A stretch of DNA of 9,963 nt from Actinomycetota bacterium (GTDB taxonomy: Bacteria > Actinomycetota > Humimicrobiia > Humimicrobiales > Humimicrobiaceae): positions 1-9,963 of the forward strand of contig JAHILC010000238.1 of NCBI GenBank assembly GCA_018897225.1. The letters are read 5' to 3'. The notes beneath the pieces were generated by a model. It worked only from the letters and a program-made list of their open reading frames with translations. It ran no database searches and was not told the DNA's origin. Shown in pieces: positions 5,263 through 9,963 of the stretch (its first letter is position 1; the number at the start of each line of letters is the position of its first letter). The translations under genes were made by a program, and so were the position numbers.

Positions 5263-6687
5263 TCAATTTACTTCTACAACAGGATTGTTATGACAGATCA
5301 TTTTGATTACTGATTCTTTATCTCCAACTGATCCGCCCTTTATTAAAAGTTCTCTGCCTTTTATATCTCCATCTTGAATCAGGCCGTAATCTATGCCGTT
5401 TTCAATTTTTCCTGATATGCATACAGTCCTAGTATTAAATCCTTTTAGAATGTAAAAACTTGTCTCCCCGCCAACAAGTATTAACCTTTTGATTTTCGAT
5501 GACTTTTCCTGATGAAAGAATAATTCTTTAGTGATTTTTACCAGAATTTTTAAAACTAATTTTTCCACTCTTTTTTTCTTCAGGCTTTCATCAACTTCTG
5601 GCATAAGAAAAACATTTTTGTTTTCCAGCATAGAACCAATCTTAGTAATATATTTTTGCAAGATATGCTTGCATTTTAAACTGTCAATAAATTCTGATAT
5701 ATGATAGTCATCAGTTAGCAATATCGTGTCAATTCCATTATTGCTTTGTTCCAGGAATTCTTTGATATTTATCATTATAATTTTTACAAGTCCTGCCTCT
5801 TGAGCATTTAATATCTGATTATAAGAGTTTTTATGCATGCTTGCCGATATCCCAAATATTTTTTTCGGTTTTTCAGGGCATTCAATCAAATTGCCAGGCT
5901 GAGTATTTGCTTTATCTTTATTAGTTATTCCTTTCAGAAAACGATGGCCTTCATCCAGCATAAGGTTTCTGCTTATTGACTCGATGAGTCCCAGAGATCC
6001 CATCCATACTGCATCCGTTAAAGCGCTTTCGCCCAATAAGTCAGCGATAGCATTTACTGCACGGTCTATATCTTCATCTGAAACTGAGTCAAAAATTATT
6101 ATATTGGTATTTCTATTAATATAACTCTTAATCAATTTTTTTATTATCTTTTCGCCTCTTCTTATTTCCTCCAACCTTATAAGACCCGGTTGTACCTGCA
6201 AAGACTGGCTAAGAATATCAGGTATAAATGAACTGTTAATCTTTTCATAAGGATCAATTGCAAAATCTGAGTCCTCAAGGAACCTGCCATTAATTATCTG
6301 AAACCCACCTACAGTTATTCTATTCATAAAAGGTATTGAATTTATGATAAAGGAATATTTTCTATCAGTGGATTTCATTATTGTATCCAGTTCTGATGCT
6401 ACATTTCCCCGGTACGCTGTATCAATTTTTTTGATTATTATCCTTTTATCAAATACTTTCATAATATCTGATGACTTCATTAATATGTTGTGAGCATATT
6501 CTTTTTTTTCTGTTCTGGTGTTTGTATTAAAAATTACTGCTTCATTCTCCTTTAAAGAATCCAGGTCTTCTTTGATTAAATCAGTAATGTCAATAAAAAC
6601 TGGAATCCCGTCTAAACCGTTTATCAGAAGAGAGGCACTGTTAGTCGCGCCTGTTAAATCATCTGCTATTATTAAGACTTTTTTCAT
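5263..6687 (-). CDS. Four-carbon acid sugar kinase (DUF1537 family)
   Basis: The 474-residue protein begins KVLIIADDLTGATNSASLL (3-21), the N-terminal DUF1537 motif that binds the sugar acid. A linker with MGSLGLIES follows. The C-terminal nucleotide-binding half has LILVGGETS (402-410) and the Gly-rich KGGSVGDKE (about 450-458). Characterised members (DtnK, DenK, OtnK) use ATP to phosphorylate D-threonate, D-erythronate or 3-oxotetronates at O4. Immediate linkage to a PdxA2 favours a direct tetronate kinase of DtnK/DenK type over an OtnK type, but the exact stereoisomer cannot be read from sequence. It is slightly longer than many members, and the middle (about 270-400) is diverged and Lys-rich. 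SDR-to-kinase spacing is 26 bases; the ribosome binding site is weak (GGATG), so translation may depend on coupling. Confidence 0.85.
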   Translation of the reverse strand: MKKVLIIADDLTGATNSASLLINGLDGIPVFIDITDLIKEDLDSLKENEAVIFNTNTRTEKKEYAHNILMKSSDIMKVFDKRIIIKKIDTAYRGNVASELDTIMKSTDRKYSFIINSIPFMNRITVGGFQIINGRFLEDSDFAIDPYEKINSSFIPDILSQSLQVQPGLIRLEEIRRGEKIIKKLIKSYINRNTNIIIFDSVSDEDIDRAVNAIADLLGESALTDAVWMGSLGLIESISRNLMLDEGHRFLKGITNKDKANTQPGNLIECPEKPKKIFGISASMHKNSYNQILNAQEAGLVKIIMINIKEFLEQSNNGIDTILLTDDYHISEFIDSLKCKHILQKYITKIGSMLENKNVFLMPEVDESLKKKRVEKLVLKILVKITKELFFHQEKSSKIKRLILVGGETSFYILKGFNTRTVCISGKIENGIDYGLIQDGDIKGRELLIKGGSVGDKESVIKMICHNNPVVEVN

Positions 6688-6713
6688 TTAGCATCCGGTA
6701 CTTTATTTGTACT

Positions 6714-7499
6714 TTATCGCTTCCTTGCAAAATCCGAGCGCGGCATGGGGATATAATCTGTTTCGCCGCCGGAGATATAAATATTCTGGCCTGTCATGTA
6801 GTTTGAATCATCAGAACAAAGAAAAGCGACCGGCTTGGCTACTTCTTCAACCAGGCCAACCCTGCCCATAGGAATAAAGGGTACCCAATCATCGGGATAA
6901 TTAGGGTCAGTTTTCCTGTTTCTCTCAATATCTATTGTACCCGGGGCAACTGTGTTTACCCTGATGTTATATGGAGCAAGTTCAACCGCAAGACCTTTTG
7001 TTAAAATTGTCATCCCGCCTTTTGATGAGACATAAGGTATAAGACAATCCATGGCACCATTTGCGCCAAGACTTGATATATTTACTATCACACCTCCACC
7101 GACTTTTACCATTTCCCTGGCAGCAAGCTGGGATGCAAAGAAAGCACCTTTTAAGTTTGTATCAAGTGTCTTATCCCATATTTCCTCAGTTATTTCAAAG
7201 ACTGATGTCCATAAAGCAATACCTGCATTATTAACCAGGATATCGATCCTACCAAAACAATCAATAGCTTTTTCAATCATAGATCTTACTTCAGGATACT
7301 TACCTACATCAGCCTTGCAAATAACAGCTCTACGGCCTGTTTTATTCTCTATAAAATCTTTTACTTCTGAAGCGCCTTTTTCATCACTGTTGTAATTTAC
7401 TAAAACATCACAACCTTCTTTTGCAAGCTCTTTTGCAATAGCTGCTCCTATACCCTTGCTTGCACCGGTGACAATTGCTGCCTTGTTTTTTAATTTCAT
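6714..7499 (-). CDS. Short-chain dehydrogenase/reductase (FabG-like, classical SDR)
   Basis: The 261-residue classical SDR has the cofactor loop TGASKGIG (11-18), NNAG (90-93), Asn115, Ser143 and the YVSSK active site (Tyr156, Lys160), and ends with the SDR block MTGQNIYISGG. Lys15 in the cofactor loop suggests NADP(H), as in FabG, though this is only indicative. AGGGAG precedes the ATG at a normal distance. It sits 65 bases after araD and 26 bases before the tetronate kinase. Within this operon it most likely oxidises a polyol or sugar acid, or reduces an aldose or keto acid; feeding L-ribulose to AraB (from L-arabitol or ribitol) is one option, and making a 3-oxo acid is another. The last 12 residues (IPMPRSDFARKR) extend past the usual end. 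The substrate is unknown. Confidence 0.88.
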   Translation of the reverse strand: MKLKNKAAIVTGASKGIGAAIAKELAKEGCDVLVNYNSDEKGASEVKDFIENKTGRRAVICKADVGKYPEVRSMIEKAIDCFGRIDILVNNAGIALWTSVFEITEEIWDKTLDTNLKGAFFASQLAAREMVKVGGGVIVNISSLGANGAMDCLIPYVSSKGGMTILTKGLAVELAPYNIRVNTVAPGTIDIERNRKTDPNYPDDWVPFIPMGRVGLVEEVAKPVAFLCSDDSNYMTGQNIYISGGETDYIPMPRSDFARKR

Positions 7500-7564
7500 T
7501 TCTGCTCCCTTTATATAAAAACATTAAAATATCATTAAAAGAATTTTAAAGATTAATATATTTT

Positions 7565-8281
7565 TTAGTCCTGATGATCCTGTCCATAATAAGCATCTTT
7601 CCCATGTTTCCTAAAATAATGCTTGTTTTGCAGAGTTTTCTTTAAAGGCTCAACATCAGGATTAAGTAACTGTGTTAAAAAATTTTGACGTGCAATTTCT
7701 TCCAGGACCTTACTCATATACCCTGCATCGTCGGCATTTGACCCCCATGTAAAAGGCCCATGCCCTGCTACAAGGCATGCCTTGATTTGCATATAATCAA
7801 GCTTGGTTGTATTAAAAGTATCAACTATCAATATTCCTGTTTCTTCTTCATAATCTTGTTCAATCGCCTTATCCGATATAAGCTCGGTACACGGTATTTC
7901 ACCATAAAAGTAATCGGCATGAGTTGTACCAAGGCACTTAACAGAAAGTTTTGCCTGGGCAAATGAGGATGCATACCTTGAGTGTGTATGTGCGACCCCG
8001 CCAATAAGCGGAAACTCCCTGTAAAGCTTGAGGTGGGTTTTTGTATCAGATGAAGGTTTTAAGCTGCTGTCTATTACCTGTCCTTCAAGACTTACAAGTA
8101 CTATGTCCTGCCATGATATTTTATCATAATCCACACCACTGGGCTTTATTGCTATAATACCCTGCTGCCTATCTATTCCGGAAACATTGCCAAACGTAAA
8201 TATGACAAGATCCTCCTCTACCAGCCTTTTATTTGCAAAGTAGACTTCCTTTTTTAAATCCAATAATTTTTTGTCCATCAT
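7565..8281 (-). CDS. araD: L-ribulose-5-phosphate 4-epimerase
   Basis: The 238-residue protein keeps the AraD hallmarks that separate it from FucA-type aldolases: FTFGNVSGID, KPSGVDY, KPSSDT (Asp79), HTHS (His98, His100), GTTHADYFYGEIPCT (Asp123), GHGPFTWG (His174) and a C-terminal KHYFRKHG...AYYGQ with the conserved tyrosines near 231-232. It converts L-ribulose 5-phosphate to D-xylulose 5-phosphate by a Zn-dependent retro-aldol/aldol reaction in the cytoplasm. The start may be either of two adjacent ATGs (8281 or 8278); the ribosome binding site is poor. It follows araB by 36 bases. Related SgbE/UlaF epimerases act in L-xylulose/ascorbate pathways on the same substrate; the ribulokinase neighbour favours araD. 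Confidence 0.93.
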   Translation of the reverse strand: MMDKKLLDLKKEVYFANKRLVEEDLVIFTFGNVSGIDRQQGIIAIKPSGVDYDKISWQDIVLVSLEGQVIDSSLKPSSDTKTHLKLYREFPLIGGVAHTHSRYASSFAQAKLSVKCLGTTHADYFYGEIPCTELISDKAIEQDYEEETGILIVDTFNTTKLDYMQIKACLVAGHGPFTWGSNADDAGYMSKVLEEIARQNFLTQLLNPDVEPLKKTLQNKHYFRKHGKDAYYGQDHQD

Positions 8282-8317
8282 TTTTTAACCATCACTTGCT
8301 TTTAAAACGCCATACTC

Positions 8318-9963
8318 TTAGAGCTTTTTAAAAAAATCCTCAATTCTTTTGCCAAGGTCGACATAAAGCTTATAAAGCTTTTCATAGATCTTTACATTTT
8401 TATCATCAGGATGATAAGTCTTTACAAACTTGCTAGCCATGTGTTTTTGAGCCTCGTATATATCCTTATAATACCCTGCAGCAACTGATCCAAAAATAGC
8501 AGCTCCAAGCGCAACTGCCTGGGCAGACTCTGCTACTTTTACGGGCATATTCAGTACATCAGCCAGTATTTGCATCACTAATGGTGATTTTTTTGGTATG
8601 CCGCCAATTGCTACCACCTCTTCTATTTTCAATCCGTCCTCTTTAAATCTTTCAACTATTGCTTTTGAGCCAAAAGCAGTTGCCTCTACCAGTGCCCTGT
8701 ATATCTTAGGTGCTGTTGAGCCAAGAGACAGTCCTGCTATTGCACCTTTTAATTTCTGATCCGCATAAGGTGTCCTTCTTCCGTTTAGCCAGTCAAGTGC
8801 AACAAGACCCGTTTCATCCGGACTGATCTTTTGGCACTCCTTTTCAATCACTCTTATGATATTGTCCTGTACTTCTTCAGATAACTTTTCTGATATATCT
8901 TTACTGACAATTTTTGTATTTACCAGTATTGACTTAAGAGGCCATGCAAGCACATCCCTGAACCACGCATATACATCACCAAAAGATGACTGGCCTGCCT
9001 CATATCCTAAAAGACCAGGTATTATCGAACCGTCGACCTGCCCGCAAATACCTGCAATTAGTCTTTCATCTTTTGTTTTGGGGCCGACTGCCATATCACA
9101 GCAGCTTGTACCCAGCACTTTTACAAAAACACCTTCTTTGATTTGAGCGCCCACTGCCCCCATATGGGGATCGAATGCTCCTATTGTTACAGCTATACCC
9201 TCTTTTAGTTTTAATTTATCCGACCATTCTTTACATAAGCCTCCGGCTGATACATCTGATGTATATGTCTTAGAGTAAAGCCTTTTTGTAATTCCTTTAA
9301 ACAACGGACTAACAGCAACCAGAAAATCTTCTGATGGTAGACCTTGCCATTCTTCATGCCACATTGCCTTATGGCCCGCAGCACAACGGCTTCTTTTAAT
9401 CTTACCGGGAATTGTATTACCAGTTAGAATTGCTGGTATCCAGTCTGCAAGTTCTACCCAGGAGTAGACATTCTCTCTTACCTTTTTATCTTCTTCTAAA
9501 ATGTGAAGTATCTTTGCAAAGAACCACTCAGATGAATATACGCCTCCAGAATATTTTGTATAATCTATGCCACCCCAGGTTTTTGCTGCCTTGTTTATTA
9601 GCTCTGCTTCATCTACTGCACTGTGATCCTTCCAAAGTACAAACATGGCATTTGGATTGTCTTTGAATTCTTTTTTTAATGAAAGTATCGTTCCATCCAT
9701 ATCTACTGGTGCAGGGGTTGACCCTGTAGTGTCAATACCTATTGCTATCACGTTATTGCCGGATCCTTCAGGCATTTTTTCAAGGGATGTGCTTATTACT
9801 TCCTGCAGCGATTCTATATAGTCAAGCGGATGGTGCCTGAATATATTTGCTGAAGCATCCTGGTAGCTGCCCTGTCTCCACCTTTTATAATATGAGACAT
9901 GGGTGGATTCTTCTTTTCCAGTATCGACATTAACCACAAGGGCTCTTACAGAATCTGTTCCAA
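8318..9963 (-). CDS. araB: L-ribulokinase (5' end beyond the window)
   Basis: The open frame runs through the right edge. It enters with GTDSVRALVVNVDTGKEE, the first phosphate-binding strand of FGGY kinases, so only about the first ten residues and the start codon are missing; 547 residues are present against about 566 in E. coli AraB. The match is collinear throughout: RHHPLDYIES, IDTTGSTPAPVD, NPNAMFVLWKDH, SSEWFFAKILH, GAFDPHMGAVGA with the catalytic Asp, GTSCCDMAVG, GICGQVDGS, GYEAGQSSFGDVYAWF, LDWLNGRRTP and AVALGAAIFG. It phosphorylates L-ribulose at O5 with ATP. The GTG that could serve as an internal start at 9937 is rejected because the frame upstream encodes conserved sequence. It is the first visible gene of the operon; its promoter and any L-arabinose isomerase gene would lie to the right. 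Confidence 0.95.
   Translation of the reverse strand, partial: GTDSVRALVVNVDTGKEESTHVSYYKRWRQGSYQDASANIFRHHPLDYIESLQEVISTSLEKMPEGSGNNVIAIGIDTTGSTPAPVDMDGTILSLKKEFKDNPNAMFVLWKDHSAVDEAELINKAAKTWGGIDYTKYSGGVYSSEWFFAKILHILEEDKKVRENVYSWVELADWIPAILTGNTIPGKIKRSRCAAGHKAMWHEEWQGLPSEDFLVAVSPLFKGITKRLYSKTYTSDVSAGGLCKEWSDKLKLKEGIAVTIGAFDPHMGAVGAQIKEGVFVKVLGTSCCDMAVGPKTKDERLIAGICGQVDGSIIPGLLGYEAGQSSFGDVYAWFRDVLAWPLKSILVNTKIVSKDISEKLSEEVQDNIIRVIEKECQKISPDETGLVALDWLNGRRTPYADQKLKGAIAGLSLGSTAPKIYRALVEATAFGSKAIVERFKEDGLKIEEVVAIGGIPKKSPLVMQILADVLNMPVKVAESAQAVALGAAIFGSVAAGYYKDIYEAQKHMASKFVKTYHPDDKNVKIYEKLYKLYVDLGKRIEDFFKKL

Noticed and set aside
7051..7395. A plus-strand open frame of 114 codons, with others at 3263-3562, 8856-9146 and 9412-9666.
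   Set aside because: They lie antisense to well-conserved genes, have no ribosome binding site or recognisable domain, and are shadows of the coding strand.
1..9963. CRISPR arrays, tRNA or rRNA genes, and riboswitches.
   Set aside because: No regular repeat-spacer pattern, cloverleaf or conserved RNA motif was seen on either strand by eye.

Overview
The window reads as AT-rich bacterial DNA, probably from an anaerobe. The genes are tightly packed and all on the minus strand, with clear Shine-Dalgarno sites (AAGGAGGA, AGGGAG) and heavy use of AAA, AGA, ATA and TTA codons. One broken gene encodes an aldo/keto reductase with a two-cluster ferredoxin tail, a type common in anaerobes. A Firmicutes/Clostridia-like or deep-branching anaerobic lineage fits, but the sequence does not settle the taxon.

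Layout, in transcription order from right to left. A sugar-catabolic operon fills about 9963 to 3447: araB (L-ribulokinase, 5' end outside the window), araD (L-ribulose-5-phosphate 4-epimerase), a FabG-like short-chain dehydrogenase, a DUF1537 four-carbon acid-sugar kinase, a PdxA2-type 4-phosphate dehydrogenase, a class II aldolase/decarboxylase of OtnC/fuculose-aldolase type, and the first 60 codons of a cyclase-family (PF04199) gene that is now truncated. An intact bicupin gene (3379 to 2462) follows with its own strong ribosome binding site. Next come a 58-codon open frame that may be the tail of a lost beta-helix protein, a short perfect inverted repeat, and the aldo/keto reductase gene. 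That gene is split by a 117-bp hairpin-type miniature transposable element flanked by CTAG duplications. A 317-bp AT-rich gap then leads to a DUF4143-type AAA ATPase gene that runs off the left edge. Its near-consensus promoter is placed so that the transcript should begin at or next to the ATG.

How the genes may work together (inference from families): AraB and AraD turn L-ribulose into D-xylulose 5-phosphate. The dehydrogenase could supply a pentulose or oxidise another polyol or sugar acid. The DUF1537 kinase and PdxA2 form the known C4 acid-sugar route (threonate/erythronate) that ends in dihydroxyacetone phosphate, and the class II aldolase is the usual third partner. No transporter, regulator or L-arabinose isomerase lies within the window. 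The 3' side of the cluster looks to be decaying: a truncated cyclase, an orphan tail-like frame and an element-disrupted reductase lie within about 2.5 kb, around an intact bicupin.
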